DNA of 64,000 bases from Antedon mediterranea (GCF_964355755.1 NC_092672.1:29322501-29386500); one strand, 5' to 3'. Shown: positions 46,306 through 60,393, counted from the stretch's first letter. The notes: generated by a model not told the origin, from the sequence alone. Numbers and translations: made by a program.

Positions 46306-46313
46306 CTTTTATA
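46306..46313 (-). promoter_or_regulatory. TATA box of HES
   Basis: TATAAAAG on the minus strand lies 102 bases upstream of the ATG, predicting a start site near 46280 and a 5'UTR of about 75 nt. Confidence 0.65.
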
Positions 46314-46453
46314 GGCCTAAGACAGAACGTCACTCGCGTGAGTCCTAAGCCCTAAGCTAATGCGCAATCAACCGCGAAATTCTTCTACATCGGCCCAATA
46401 GGATCACGTCTCTTTTGTGACTATTAATCTGGGCGCGCGACACGAGCGATCTC

Positions 46454-46490
46454 ATTGGCTTACCTGAAATAGATCGCTGCTTCTTATTGG
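46454..46490 (-). promoter_or_regulatory. Two CCAAT boxes of HES promoter
   Basis: CCAAT on the minus strand at 46454-46458 and 46486-46490, about 145 and 180 bases upstream of the TATA box. A third, in the opposite direction, is at 46394-46398. CACGAG N-boxes, possible HES autorepression sites, are at 46441 and 46703, and a CACGTG E-box at 46618. Confidence 0.5.
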
Positions 46491-49400
46491 TTGAATGTGT
46501 ACGCGATGTCAATCAGAATCGTAATAAAGGATTTCCTATAACCCCTATACAGCATAATACGGACGCCGTGATAATGGTTTCGATTGTGTACGCTGAACCG
46601 GTGGTTTTTACTTAGGCACGTGGCTTCTATTGTTCAAAGCCTGGGAAAGCGTCCAAAAGAGCTGAGAGTCCATGGGAAAACTCCGCCTACTTGGGGCTTC
46701 GGCACGAGTATAAGCCGCTATCTAAACGGATTGTAAACAATCTACATACCAAAGTAACAATAGGCGGATAATGCTGGTTATTGCCTAAGAACTGTAATAA
46801 AAAAAATACAACTTGTTAAGCATTAAAATAACTATTAAAAATCTAAGATATTTTATTTATTATTACTTTTTAATATATTAACATAGAATTAATAGTAACT
46901 GAATAATATTTGTACAACATTCCAATCGAAATCGATATCTAATTAAATCGGTAATTGGTGTCCTAATTAAAACAATTTTCATTTAATTACACAGTAAAAT
47001 GCTAATTACCGTTTACTGTAATTATAAAATAAATGTTAGCAATTACAATGAATTTCCTCACATTTCCATATACTTTAAAATGATTTAGAAACTCCTTTTT
47101 ATCTAAGAAAATTGTATTAGTTTTTTTAAGGAAACAAATTAAGGAAAAAATACAGAACAGTATACAAATTAAAGGCCTATGGTCTCAGATAATTGAAGAA
47201 GTGTGAGTCGCTTTTATGTTGACTTAAACTAACCAGAACATTTTCTCAATATTTTAGGTCTATGGTGTATAAAAACTAAGTAGTTTATTTTAAGAACAAA
47301 GTCAAAATTTGGAAACTTTTTTGACTTTTCTTGTGATCAACGTCAACGATTTTTGTGTGCATTAATCTTTGTGTATTTTTTTTTTATGTTGTTTATATTA
47401 ATATATCTATATGTGCAATTTCCGTTTAAATTTATTGCTAAATACAGCAGGAACTTACTTAAATGATATTTTCTAACTTAATGGGTTTTGATGATTTAGT
47501 TTTGTTGTCATTATATTATCATTGATATTACTCCATACCTGTATTCACCAACTAAATATGAATTATAGCAGAGTAATTGTGTTAATGATCCAACACTTAA
47601 TTATTGTAAGCATACATTCTTAACAATGTCCACAACTTATATGTTGCTATAAACCATTCTCTTTTCCTAAAGGGTGATTAAATAAAAGGAATTTTAAATA
47701 TGAACGATATTAAGACACGCGACGCGAACTTTAATTGCCAGCTCAAGCAGTAGAGGCACCTGTTAACATTTTTAATTATATTTGTATTAATCTGTTATAA
47801 ATGCATATTTCAACTTTTTAGATTTTGATAGGCCTACATTTTCTTTTTTTTTGTGGAAGTTTTTAAAAGTAATACTTTACACTTAGTATCTTTCCATGTT
47901 GAAATCACTGTCTAAGAAACACTAAAGGTAACATTACCTACATATTCTTTCAAGAATAAAATAAGTAAACTAAGACTATACTTTTTCTTTTGAGAAATTC
48001 ATATAGAAATTGGTATAGGGTATTAGTGACATCCTTGTTCGGACCAGAGAGACCAAAGATTAAGAATAAGATGGGTGTTTTTTTTGTCCTAAATGTGTCC
48101 ATTAGTAGTGGGTTTACTGTATGATAAATTGCATTATATACATAATTCATAAGACGTAATTTAAGGGAAATAAATAAATCATTTTTAAAAAGTTATTTCT
48201 ACAAAGAAAATATCTTACCTTTCAATTAGTATCCTAATCACTTCCTTAGGTATTTTTCTATTATGGGAATAAATAAACAGGTATTATACAAAAATCTATT
48301 CAGAATTCATTCCATTGATGTCAAAGCGTTGGGAGTTGGCCTGAGTCATTAGGACACAAAAGTCCTGGTAGCCTACTTGGTCATTTTAAAGCCCCTGGGA
48401 TTTCTAGGGTAGTAGGCCTAAGTAAGAAAGCACTTATTTTACCACGCTGTATATAGGCCTACTTGTCAGGATAATGGGCCTTCTGCGTGGGTGCTACTTT
48501 ATCATTAACGAAGTAATAATACTTTCATAGGCTTAGATTTGATTTCAACCACACTCGATTCACCAGGGACAAAAAGTAGTGAGCCCTCTATCGGCAGCCA
48601 ATCGTTTTTGCACACGAGACAGCGTGGACAATTACCCGGAAGCAACTTTGTTTTGAAAAGTAAATCTTAGGTTTTTGCAAACTGGCCAATTGGAACTTTT
48701 GGTTTTATTTACTAATGAATAATTCATGAAAACCTTTGACAAGGCATCTACGAACCACGTGATATTGTTTTTTAATCGACGAACCCATTATATTTGTGTG
48801 AAACAAGGGTGAATTACACCGATGTTTTTTAAACAATTTTAGGCTATTCGAATGTTAAAATTTCGTCTAATTTGTTGAGGCTGTAATAAAACAACGCAAT
48901 TTTTTGAGAAGGTGGGTTTTATAGTTTCTGTATATTTGATTTTTCAATAGTAGTTAATAAAAAAATCTCGTTGGGGTTATTTTTTATTTTTTTTTAATGG
49001 CTGCTTAAACATGTGCCTTCTTGGGTATTTCACTATTGAAAATGGAACACATGGTTGTAGCTAAAATCATTTTTTACGCCATAAGATAAAAAATGTGGTT
49101 TTGTAAATTAATAAGGGCAACATATAATATATAGGAAAGCTGTTTTTAATCATAAAACTCTACAAAGCTTCTTTTTTTTATTTATAAATCAATATAGTCT
49201 AGGCCTAGTAGTACAGTAGGAGAGCCAGGCTTTAGCCTATAGTGGGGTAGTGCGTGCATTATTGGCGCGTGTTCATTGTCGGGCGCGCGTTGTTTATAGG
49301 CCTAAGAAAATAAGTAAAATATACAAATATAATTGAATAATGATTATTATTAATTGAATGTTGTTTTTATTTTTACAGACCACAGAGGATTGTTCTACAT

Positions 49401-51928
49401 ACTTCAATACAAATAGCATTAAATCAACAACAATGTCTTATGAGTCATATTAATTGCTCTGGCATATAATGTGAAAAAGCACTATTAATACTGTAATAAT
49501 GGATATCTATAGATGTACTGCCAAAAAGACATTTTATTTTTTAAAAACTTTAACTAATATCCTAATTTGCTTATTTAAAGGTTCAAGTGGCGCTTGGTTG
49601 TTGTGCAGTAGTTTAATAAAGTTTAAATGTACATTTCAAATCGGCAAATAAATAATGGTAATAGGCCTACAGTACTGCAGTAAAGAAAATCTTTTCGAAG
49701 ATTAGGCTTAGTACAAAAGATGTTAGCTAAGTTGATGTAGAAAACTTGTTGTCTGATTTTTAAGGTAAAATTTGTGATAATATTAAAAGTTAAAATGTTA
49801 ATTGGTGTGTATTTGTATTTCATTTATTGCTCCATTATTATAATAAAAAGCAGGGAACCATGAAATTTCATTTTAGCTCCGATAAAAAGTAAACATTTTC
49901 AGCATATACTGTACTTAAATCAATCATATGTTAGTGACAGGTGACATTAACAGATTTATTATGAGATTACTAGTAAGCCTACTAGTAGGTTTAGCTCTAT
50001 TCATAAAAATAATGACATTATATACTGTACATTAATTAATTAGCCTAGCTAGGCCTAACTAATTTTACTGATTTTTCAGTATTTTACCAAGTCAACCGTT
50101 CAGGCATGCAGACAGTCCTCACTTCACACTAATCTTCATAATTTTAAGAAAAATGAAAGTTCAGCACTTTATTTTAAAATTTATAAGCCCATATTATAAG
50201 ATTCTGCATCATCCACTTAACAAGAACTAAAATCGAGAGCCCAGTGATAGAGCGCATCTTCCGACGTTCTCGTCGCCTAAGGAAACGAGTATTCCAGCCC
50301 TGCCGCGTCTTCCTAGGCCTACGCGCACCGCACTTTCGCTCAAAATACACTATCTTAAACTCCTTATAGAATTTGTTTGAAAAATAACCCCAAGCTTATA
50401 TTTGGAAATCTTTGAAAATGCATATAAGACTATATTATAGCGTTTTCAGAATTTCATTTAAAAATTGCAAATTAATGTTAGCTATTTTAACAGATTAGTT
50501 AGTTTTCACTTTTTTGTTTTCGCCGTATGACTCGCTTTGTTTACGTATACATTTGGCTTAGACGTTTATCTTAGAATTCGAATCAATTAATCCATAATCA
50601 ACTAAAATTGCTATTGTTGTGGTTTTTGTTTAATATAAATGTTCTTAATAAACAGAAATAAATCAAACAACAATATAATTTAATATAAATCGGTTAAAAG
50701 GGAAATTTATATAAAACACGGAAGTCAGAACTCGCGTCGCTCGAAATGCTCGGGAACTTTCTATTTATAGCCAATCGAAAAAGGCTCCGGCTAACTTAAA
50801 CAATGAAAACGGCTCTCGGAACACTTAATGTCCCATTTTCGCTGTTTGACGTGGATGTGCAACCTCTCTTTCTGTTCGTATTTTAATCGTAACATTTGGC
50901 TAGTGTATAACTTTTAACAGGCCTGTCATATCACCAAAGCTAGGCATTTTAAAAGTTGTTTTTTTTTAAAACTAATTTTGTTGTTTTTCTGACTTTTTCT
51001 TTCTAACTATTATATAATCTAAACTATATCTCAATATCAATCTTTTTATATTTATTTTAAATGATTACAGAACAAAATAAATAAATAAATAAAAAGCTTG
51101 TTTTTTATTTGTTTACAAGCAAGTAATGCTGAGACTTAGATAAAGTAACATAAACCTAAACTCGACTGGTTTTTGCCAGTTCTGAATATTTTTTAGAACA
51201 AAATAAAGTTAAAGATAAGATAGTAATGTATCTAAAAAGCCTTAACTTGCTTTTATTTTGTTTTGAGATTTTAGCCCGCTGATTTTTATAAAACATGTTC
51301 TTTGTAATATTCTAAAAATATATGAGTAATAAAAATAAACAAAAATTTTTATAAAAGAATGAAAAGTCTAGACTATAATACAAATAATATTGTTGGAAGG
51401 AACACACGTGTTCAATCTTTCTTTTAAGTTGACTTGGTGATGATTCAATGTTTGTATTCGGTCGGCGCGGAACTGATTTTCTTGTATTTTTACCCTTCAG
51501 TTGATTCCTCGCTTGATCATACACATTACTGTTAAATCGAGTGTTAGTAAATTGGCTATTTATCAGAAGCATTCTTGTGAGTCAGCAACACGTTCACATA
51601 TTGGAAAATTGAACAACCACTTCTGAAACATCAATAAATATTTTGTAAATTTGTTTTGTTCTAAATGACTAAGCCAGATCAAATAAAGGACAAAAGTCTT
51701 CAATCAAAGTATTTTAGCTTTATAGAGGCTTATTACAAGATGTCTTAATATTCAAGGAATTTAAATTGTTAAATTTTATATTACTTAATGTTGTTTCATT
51801 GCTCATTTCGTTGTTTTTAAAACCAGTAATGTATTTAAGTTAACCATGGCATTATAGATGAACACATTCGAGGTGATTTATGTTATAAAAATAAAGTTTG
51901 TATTAATCTCTATGTTAAATTAAAGAAT

Positions 51929-52452
51929 ACACTGTCTAGAAACACTGAAGGCACTACACCACCTACACATTCAAGACACTGTCTAGAAACACTTAAGGCA
52001 CTACACCACCTACACATTCAAGACACTGTCTAGAAACACTGAAGGCACTACACCACCTACACATTCAAGACACTGTCTAGAAACACTGAAGGCACTACAC
52101 CACCTACACATTCAAGACACTGTCTAGAAACACTGAAGGCACTACACCACCTACACATTCAAGACACTGTCTAGAAACACTGAAGGCACTACACCACCTA
52201 CACATTCAAGACACTGTCTAGAAACACTGAAGTCACTACACCACCTACACATTCAAGACACTGTCTAGAAACACTGAAGGCACTACACCACCTACACATT
52301 CAAGACACTGTCTAGAAACACTGAAGGCACTACACCACCTACACATTCAAGACACTGTCTAGAAACACTGAAGGCACTACACCACCTACACATTCAAGAC
52401 ACTGTCTAGAAACACTGAAGTCACTACACCACCTACACATTCAAGACACTGT
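51929..52452 (+). repeat. 47-bp minisatellite, about 11 units
   Basis: Units start cactgtctagaaacactgaa and end ctacacattcaaga, with an exact 47-bp period. Almost no variation is seen: one unit has cttaagg and two have gaagtc, spaced four units apart, which suggests recent higher-order expansion. Confidence 0.95.
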
Positions 52453-52640
52453 CGAAAGATCTTTTAATATTGATTTAGAATATAAGTATACTTTGTTAGG
52501 AAAGTTCACAAAAGTACTAATTTCTAAACGTTACAAAGAAATATAATCATTCATTATTAATTAAAATTATTATTTATTATTGTACTTGGGCCAGTGGCCT
52601 ACATACTATTAAATAAATAAATGGATGAATGAATGTATTA

Positions 52641-52641
<1 letters not shown>

Positions 52642-52703
<62 letters not shown>
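52642..52703. repeat. (AT)n microsatellite
   Basis: About 30 uninterrupted AT repeats. The length is uncertain in any assembly. Confidence 0.95.
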
Positions 52704-52706
<3 letters not shown>

Positions 52707-53152
52707 GAATATTATACAAGTATGAATATAGTTTTAACAACATTTCTCTTTATATTTTGTTTTGACGATTTGGCCTGAGTTTCTTGCTTTGTCTGATATC
52801 TGTTTTGTTATCTTGATATTCAGTCCCTGTTTTTCCACATAATTGTTTTCCCTGTAATTTTTCCTTCGAATGTATTATTAGCAATTTCCTGATTTAATTA
52901 AAAACAAGAATATTGTTTGTAGGCCTGGCTAGTAAATAGTAAAACTCCAGAAGACGATTGCAACTTAACAACAGAAATGACATTCTCAATTATACAGTAC
53001 TCCTTTAAGGGACACTTAGGAATGTCGCCTAAATATGAGTTTCTTCTGAATGAGACTGTAAATCCCATAAACAAGGCAGTCCACAATGATGGGTTATATT
53101 GTATGTCCTTTTTTTTTAAACCATATTTTAATGAGGGTGATCCATCCAGCTA

Positions 53153-53325
53153 TTGCTGATCATTAGGGACCCTCAGAGGTTCACAAGACAAACATTCATA
53201 TACACAAGATGCTCTACATAAACAAAGTGGAGTAATTTTGTCCTTAGAAAATATCCTGACATGTGACGGGACCCTTGGAGTGGTAGCCAAGCATCATAAC
53301 CACCAAGCCACAACTCCACTTTTTA
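53153..53325 (-). mobile_element. tRNA-derived SINE, family 2, B-box deleted
   Basis: On the minus strand it starts gtggagttgtggcttggtgg (A-box TGGCTTGGTGG) and continues through ccaagggtcccgtcacatgt to gagcatcttgtgtatatg and gtcttgtgaacctctgaggg. The B-box stretch present at 14154-14360 is missing, so it could not be transcribed by pol III in the usual way. Confidence 0.7.
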
Positions 53326-53498
53326 ATGCACGGTGGTGTACCAGAAACACACAAAAAATAAAATTATATATTTTTTGGTCATTTCTCACGAAACGATGAC
53401 GGTGCTTCTGTGCAGCCTGATTGTTTACTAATTATTGAAGTTGATTAATTTGCATAAACTTCACTACCACCAAGAACTCACTACTGTATCCGTTTTAC

Positions 53499-53506
53499 CG
53501 TGGGAA
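53499..53506. promoter_or_regulatory. RBPJ/Su(H) motif CGTGGGAA
   Basis: Exact high-affinity consensus, + strand, about 7.2 kb upstream of the HES start. Confidence 0.4.
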
Positions 53507-53655
53507 AGGAAGCCTCTAAAGTCTTCTTTAAGCTTTTGGCATTCTTGTTACGTCACGCCATTCACTTAATTGATAGTAACGGCATAGCAATATCATTACG
53601 CACATTATGATTTTCTGATACTGTACTACTAGTAGTATAGGCCTGGAAATTATAA

Positions 53656-53876
53656 TTACAGTAGATCCTCTATAGAGGGGACACATTTAGAGCCCAAACA
53701 AGTTTCCTCTTATTAGTGGTGTCCCCTTAATAGGGATTTGAAGTAGCGCCGGCTAGATAGACCACCCTCGTCAAATATTGTTGAAATGAATAAATTAAAA
53801 AAATAATATATATCATTCGGTTCACAAGAATGTGTCCAATTTATAGGGGTGTCCCAAAGGAGGTGTTCTACTTTTC
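53656..53876 (+). mobile_element. MITE, CAGTAGAACCTC family
   Basis: Left end tacagtagatcctctataga, right end ccaaaggaggtgttctact; both carry the gggg(a/t)cac motif. A second, rearranged partial copy lies at 53928-54076. Confidence 0.7.
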
Positions 53877-54883
53877 TATAAATAAAGAATTAGTATGTAT
53901 TCGCTAATACATTCCTCCTATACATGGTATACACCTATTCAAGGGATACACTATTATTAAGGATCACTTTCCCATGATGAATAAGGTTAGATATAATGTG
54001 TTAACATTACATCCAACCTCTATTCAAGAGACACTACTATTAGGTCCTGAAGGTATCCCATAATAGGGGGTGCTAATGTAATACTAACGTGCATTAAAGC
54101 TAATAAATTGAATTTATTATTATATAGACCTAATGTTATTAGATATTGATTTTTCATGATCAACAGGAATTTTGTATTTAAGGCATTTTATATTATGAAA
54201 TGATATTTCATGAACTAAGGAAAATATTTGAAATAATACTATTGAGCGAATTTATTTAAAAACAAATTTATTTTTAGTGCAGTTTTTGATCCACTGCTTT
54301 TAAATATGGATTTTAATATATTATCTTATACAATTTGTTTGTGGATTTGTCTCTTATAAAATATCTGATTTTAATACACGCGTTCTTTTCTTGGCGCCCA
54401 AACTGTAATTTTGCATCTTCGCGCCCAAAGACTCTGAGAACAAGAGTAAGTAGATTTGATTATCAATCCTACTGATTAACTTAAGTAGCCGTCAATCTGA
54501 GTTTAAGAGGGAAGTGTGTATGAGACATCAAAACAAGATGCAAATTGAGATTTGTTTAATTGTGTTAGCTCCTATTTATACGCGCAGCAAATTAGAGTCT
54601 TCTATCCAAGTCTGGGAATTCAAATGCCTGTGAATGTATGTGTGAAGGAATGTAAATTTATCCAATCCACAAGTCTTATTCATACTTGTAAAGTACATGA
54701 TATTGAAAGCACTAATCCCCCTTGTAGCAAATAGAAAGGTCCTTTGGCTATTCTTTCATATTTATGCCGACGAAACAGGGCTTTTATTCTAGCCACGAAC
54801 CTCAATAGGAGAACTTGAAAGCTCGGGTGCGCTTAACAATAACCTCCGCTCGGTGTTATTATTCTACGGGATGTAGACACTCG

Positions 54884-55026
54884 TTCCCACGGTAGAGAAT
54901 AAAGAACCTGCACACCCAGCCATTGTTCGTGCTTATTACTAATTGTAAACAACCACAATACACCGGGGCTTTTATACGGCTTACAACCTGTACGTTGAAT
55001 TTGTATACTCGATCAGAGTGTGGGAA
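54884..55026. promoter_or_regulatory. RBPJ/Su(H) pair in CpG-richer island
   Basis: TTCCCACG at 54884-54891 and TGTGGGAA at 55019-55026 face opposite ways, 128 bases apart. The surrounding 54720-55320 is richer in GC and CpG than its flanks and free of recognised repeats. Confidence 0.45.
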
Positions 55027-55799
55027 AGTCCAACGAAAAGCCACCAAGACCAAAGGCGTTGACACACGATAAGAGTATGACAATAGGGCCGACTACATGC
55101 ATGAGGTCTTCCGGATAGATCGAAGGACGATGAACAATACAAATAAGCCCTAACTACTTGACTTGTCGTACCCTCTATATGAGAAGATAGAAATATAAGG
55201 AGGTCGAATATAGAAATAAAATATTCGGGACCTTCTAAGGAGAGAGCGCTACAATGGTCGTCGGCAGCAAATATTGACATTTTAAATAAACTTAACAGAA
55301 ACAAAATTGGTAACATTTAAAAGAGATTCATAAAAAATATAAGTTAATCATAGTTCGTCGGAAGGTTGGATTTAAATTGATGGTGGTAGCCCTAATTAAA
55401 TTCGTTGAAACTAGAAATGGCATCATCATAGTTTCCTCCATGGTATCATTAATAAAAGTCAGCTTCAGTAAAATTCCGTAAAATTGATCTACTAATACTT
55501 TTCCACTATTTGACTACAAAAATGTTAACTGAAAAATTCTCCACATGTTAATTTTATAGTAAATACAACACATGGTGGATTGAATTAACATACCGGTATG
55601 GAATATGAATCACTATTATTTATGTAATTATGCAGTTTAACAAGTTATAACGTTAGGTCTAATTTCAAAAACTGTGAATTTATCTCACTAAGTATCTGTT
55701 TTTAATCTGTCTTCTAATCCAATAATGGTCTTTAAAATGTCTTATGTATTATATGTATTGTGATTGCCATTATTGAATTAATAAATGTTCTAATCTTAA

Positions 55800-55916
55800 C
55801 TAGTTTGAAAAAATAGTGTGAAGTGCCCGAAAGGTAGTGATATTACATCATCATGTCCATCATGGGTACATTACATTTTGTTACATACAGTTTGAAAGTG
55901 TAGACAAACCTTCAGA
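55800..55916 (+). mobile_element. MITE, AGCTCTGTCTACAC family, decayed
   Basis: Core gaaaggtagtgatattacatc and right end agtttgaaagtgtagacaaa are recognisable. The left end is reduced to tagtttgaaaa. Confidence 0.55.
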
Positions 55917-57130
55917 ATTCCAGATAATAAACACATGATTTTCTAGTTTATGTTCTTTAAGCAATCAAGGACCATCCTAGGTCTAATTTAATTAGAGGTC
56001 CTTTTTTGTAAACAACAATTAATTACCATTAAGCATTTGGAGTAATGATATTCTAATATAAATTTACGTTTTGATTTTAATATTTTCAAATAGGCCTAGC
56101 CAATCCGCCATGGTTTATCGCCTTGTGGAAAAAGCTTCTTTAAAAAAAAAGTTTTAAAGTAAGTCCTAATGTCAACAACCCCTATTGAACGAACCTATTC
56201 TTCTTACAAAAAGTTCAACAACTTTGTTACTTTTATCGATACAGTGTACCCATACTACCCCTTGGGAGGAAATCAATGGCCAGAGGAATTGCGCTATTGT
56301 ACCCAGGAGAGCATTTTGCAACGCGCCCTAACCTATCTTAACTTTAAAGTCCTGTAACATCTAAGGCAATAAGGCCATAGTTGAAATATATCTAACAATA
56401 TATTTAACTAAACACTAAATAGCACACATATTGAAATATTTTATAATGTTGTGTTGTTCCATACTGTATAATACTATTTTTTTATATTTTAAAGCTTAAT
56501 TATTATTAACTTAGGTAGGTATATACAAGAAAAATCGTTAGTTTGTCATAATGTTCGATTCCAAAACATTAGGTATTAGGTATTTTAATTACAAACGAAA
56601 AAGAATCCTCAAGAAGTGTTTCATTCTCTCAACACAAACATTTCACCATTTAATTTTTCACCAGTACCACCCTAAAGCTTTCGTGAACTTAGGATTCGTG
56701 ACACCCTTAAAACTTTAACTGTATAAGTCTACACCTGTGTCATCTCTCTATGTGCTAATTAGACATATTGGAATATTTTGTTTGAAAAAAAATAGTGTAC
56801 AATGTATTTGCAAATGTTTTGTTGTTGTGTGTGTTTATATAACAATACGCATTCATTAATGAGGTTTAAAAACCCGAAACAGTGGTATTTCAGACATTGA
56901 TTAAAACTGTTGAATATCCATTAACCAGTAATTACCGTACTTCATATGTTATAATAGGCTTTTGTATTTCTTTAAGAGGATGAGAAAGAAACTTTCTTTA
57001 ACAAAAATAGCATACTGATTAATATTAAATGATATATTATAAATATTAATTGAATTGCTAAATTATTTATAGGTCATCATTTACAATTGATATAACTTTG
57101 CACAATTCATCAAAAGCGTCACCAATACTA

Positions 57131-57419
57131 CTTAATGACATTATTGTGCCCCTGAAATAAATAATTTATTATTTTGCTTTTTTTAATATTCCATTTTGAT
57201 GTTTCATAATAGTTAGTAAAAAATAGTTACCAAAAGAAACTAATTGAAAGCAAACAAATATTCAAATTGGCTGCCAGCCAATGGTTTTTGAAATTAACTG
57301 TTTGTTTTGTTTTTTTATAAGTGAAACATTTTTTTTTATTTCTGCGGAAGTAATTAACTTTATTATAACTACAAAATGGCCTATTCAAAATCTTCATTTT
57401 GGGGGACAATACATCTTTA
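57131..57419 (+). mobile_element. MITE, ATTGTCCCC family, copy 5
   Basis: Left end near ATTATTGTGCCCCTGAAATA; right end GGGGGACAATACATCTTTAAA. The interior has ttaactttattataactac and atggcctattcaaaatc, as in the other copies. Confidence 0.6.
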
Positions 57420-58769
57420 AAACTGTTTTGTAGATCTATGGTTGTCTATCTTTACATTAGCAATACCGTACTTTAAATTGAAATAAAGTTATTTGAAAAA
57501 CAAATGAAAAAGGGTTCAGAAAGATTGCAAGATGTTTTGGATGATGAAGAATTTTCCCAGGCTTGTTGGATAAAAGAAATACCTTAATACGTCATAACTT
57601 CCTTCTCAAGCGCAGGCGTGAACGTTCTTGCCACAACAAAATTACTTTGCAATAAGGATATGCGGGCATTACGTGGCACGGAATTTTAGACGGCCCTGCC
57701 CAATTAAGACAATACTATACAAAATCGTATCTTGTACCATAGAGATATTATACTGTAATATCTCTATGCTTGTACTGACTTGTCATCTAATACGTGCCAA
57801 AATAAGTTCTGTTTAAATTTATAGAAAATATAAGAAAAACACCAAGTAGGACTAGGCGTACTGAAAGTTATGATAGATGCGGGCATTTTGTAAAGCAAAA
57901 ATTAATTACAACGGATTATCGAGCATTAATTAAATTTGTCTCTTCTAAAATTCATATTTGAAGCCATTTTTTGTAAGAGCAAATTTTCTAAGCTGGAACA
58001 CTCAGGAGGCGGGAATCTTTAAAACTTGTAGGCCTAATAGTCTGCACTTTTTCCACCCACCCTAATTAACCAAGAAGACGATTTTTTTAAACCCATGGTA
58101 CAATGTTTCCAAACTTCTTCTTGGTTTAGGGGCATGAACATTTTTTTCCCTTGATGATTGTACCAATTTGATCAAATTAAATGTTAAAACAAAGCACAAA
58201 AGAGAAACTTTAGGACTTAGTGTTAGAAAGTTATTTTATAAAGCAGGGTTCATTATGAATACAAACCAAGACACAGGAACGGCAACATCATTTTGGTAAC
58301 AATTGTCAAACCGTTGCGTTGTGTATCGTTCAATTTTACCAGGTCTCAATTATGCATGGCCTAGACCTCGTCGTATAATCGAACCACAATGATACCTCAT
58401 TAATATAATCTATACCAATCCCAAACTCATCTATCTGCGAATTGGGCCCAAGACAAACGTCTTGAACAATTTCTAAAATACCAATTATTTAAACTGTCTA
58501 CAATTTGAAATATTTTTACGATTAAAGATTATTTTGGTAAATGATAATACCAAAACGGAAATCATAAAGTTCCGTTAAAAACTGTAGCATTGTTACGTCA
58601 AATTTTATTGCGCTTTTAAATAATCATTTTAATACTTTGGATTTAATTTAACAAAGTATCAATAAAGTAGGAATTACCGAAAGCGATTATAAATTGTAAA
58701 TGTTTCAAATTCCATTTTAAGCGTTCTTTTATTCTTTTAGTAACGGGCCATTTCATATTTTCACTTGCA

Positions 58770-59140
58770 GAGCAGGTGCCGGTATGAAATTAAAACTTTT
58801 TGAGCCTTTCGGAATGCTGGGAGCAGGTAAGAACCGTGGCCTTTTCCGCTTGACAGGTACTACAAAAGGTATCAGGGCTTAACCCGTGCAATAACCTGCT
58901 AATCGATACTTAGATCACGTGATCAATTCTAACCTGTCGTCGACCAAACAAAGAGCTTAAACGAACAAACACTCCGATGCGCGCTCTTTTTGAATTGGCA
59001 AAGATTTCGAAACTATAGCATTTTCTATAGATGCAAACCATCTGTCTCGTTTTAACGGTTCTCACTGTATAAACACTGGAGGTTTTAGATAACAAAAGAA
59101 TTGGACTTCTTAACAGGTTGTTTTCCACCTGCACCTGCAA
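58770..59140. promoter_or_regulatory. E-box cluster, candidate enhancer
   Basis: CAGGTG at 58773, CACGTG at 58916 and two abutting CACCTG at 59128-59139, plus AACCTG and ACAGGT half-matches. These are Snail/bHLH-type sites in a repeat-free, GC-richer block. Function is inferred only. Confidence 0.3.
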
Positions 59141-60393
59141 TATCATCAATAGAAACAAAATCGAAACTATCTCTTTTAAAAAATGCAGTTCAGGCCTACT
59201 TTCTGACCTATCAAAGAATAAACAAAACTTGAAAAATTAGCTTGAGAGAGGCCGAGGCTTCATTTACCATACAACAAAGTGAAATATAATAGGCCTAGGA
59301 ATTTTTAAAAGGCCTAAAATAATAAGTTTTTGTATACATCCAAAAAACAACGTGAAATTAAGTTGGTTGTTATAAATACCACTATTGCAAAATGTTTGCT
59401 GGTCTCCTCACTGAACATGCACGGTAATCTTGCTCGTTTCAAAAACCTAAATTCAAATTATGTTTAGAACTCAACAGCAAGTAGAAAGATTGCAGAAATT
59501 GTGCAACACTTTTTGATGTACATTAATTTATACCATAGTACATTTAGAAATGTATATATATTATTATGTAGAAACTAATTTGTTCCTGAGTTATTGAGAA
59601 TTGTGAACTCTGTATTATTTTTTCCGAAATAAAAGATGAAATAAAATAAAGATTGCCACCAACTCTAGATGTGACTATTAGCGTCATGATATTTTTATGA
59701 ACTAGTAAAATATTGCTTGCTTGACAGCCCGAATGTGTGTTTACCTGGCTAACTTTGATTACCCTTTGAGTGTTTTTTGTATTTTTATATGCGATATTTT
59801 ATGTTTTACTTTAATTTTGTTTATGTAATGAATTGTGTTAGTTCAAATCAAGTAAAGGATACCAATTTGTGGATTAATTGTTTTAAACTCAGATTGTTGT
59901 GTAGGCCTATTTAACACAATAGATACCGCGTGCCTGTTTGAATTTTCAATAGGATCAGTTTCTTTTTCTCATTAGACATAAAACCTACTCGTTTAAAGTT
60001 AAAATTTGTTTGGCTTTTGTTTTGCAAACTGTTGTGGCTTTAGCTTTTTCAATTATTTTTTTTAATTTTGCCTTTTTTCCAATTGTTTTCAGGTCGTTAT
60101 TGTTTAATTTATTCAATTTCAATTTTATTTCTGCTGTGTTAATGAATAAATATTTATTGGATTTTTGTTTACAATTCTTTTATTTTCTAATTTTTCGTGT
60201 TCATTATCAAAACTTATATTCTGGTAATGACATGTAATCAACACACTGCTCAATAATTATCGTATGACATCATCATTCCAATCTATTGTTATCGAATTCG
60301 ATAATTATACGTACGCGGTACTGTCGAATCATGAAATACAGCTACCCTGATACGGATAATCATGACTATTTCTAACAACAAACGTAGAAAAGG

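Larger units (their letters stand above)
46500..54700. other. Gene-poor DNA upstream of HES, first part
   Basis: No gene was recognised. It contains a lone relative of the 47-bp minisatellite unit (47908-47957), CpG-richer patches near 50220-50340 and 50730-50880, the 47-bp minisatellite, an (AT)n tract, a SINE, and decayed MITEs (53656-54090). Confidence 0.5.
55320..60300. other. Gene-poor DNA upstream of HES, second part
   Basis: AT-rich, with two MITEs (55800, 57131) and a GC-richer E-box cluster (58770-59140). Nothing else is recognised. Confidence 0.45.

Noticed and set aside
51929-52452. CRISPR-like array
   Set aside because: Units abut with no unique spacers, and the genome is eukaryotic. 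It is a minisatellite.
54981-55316. 111-codon minus-strand frame
   Set aside because: It begins with a hydrophobic stretch, but no family pattern or Kozak support is seen and it overlaps an RBPJ-site island.
58770-58826. Exon-like block (acceptor TTTTCACTTGCAG, donor GTAAGAA)
   Set aside because: Only 57 bases, with no partner exon found on either side and no protein similarity. It could be a non-coding RNA exon but cannot be supported.
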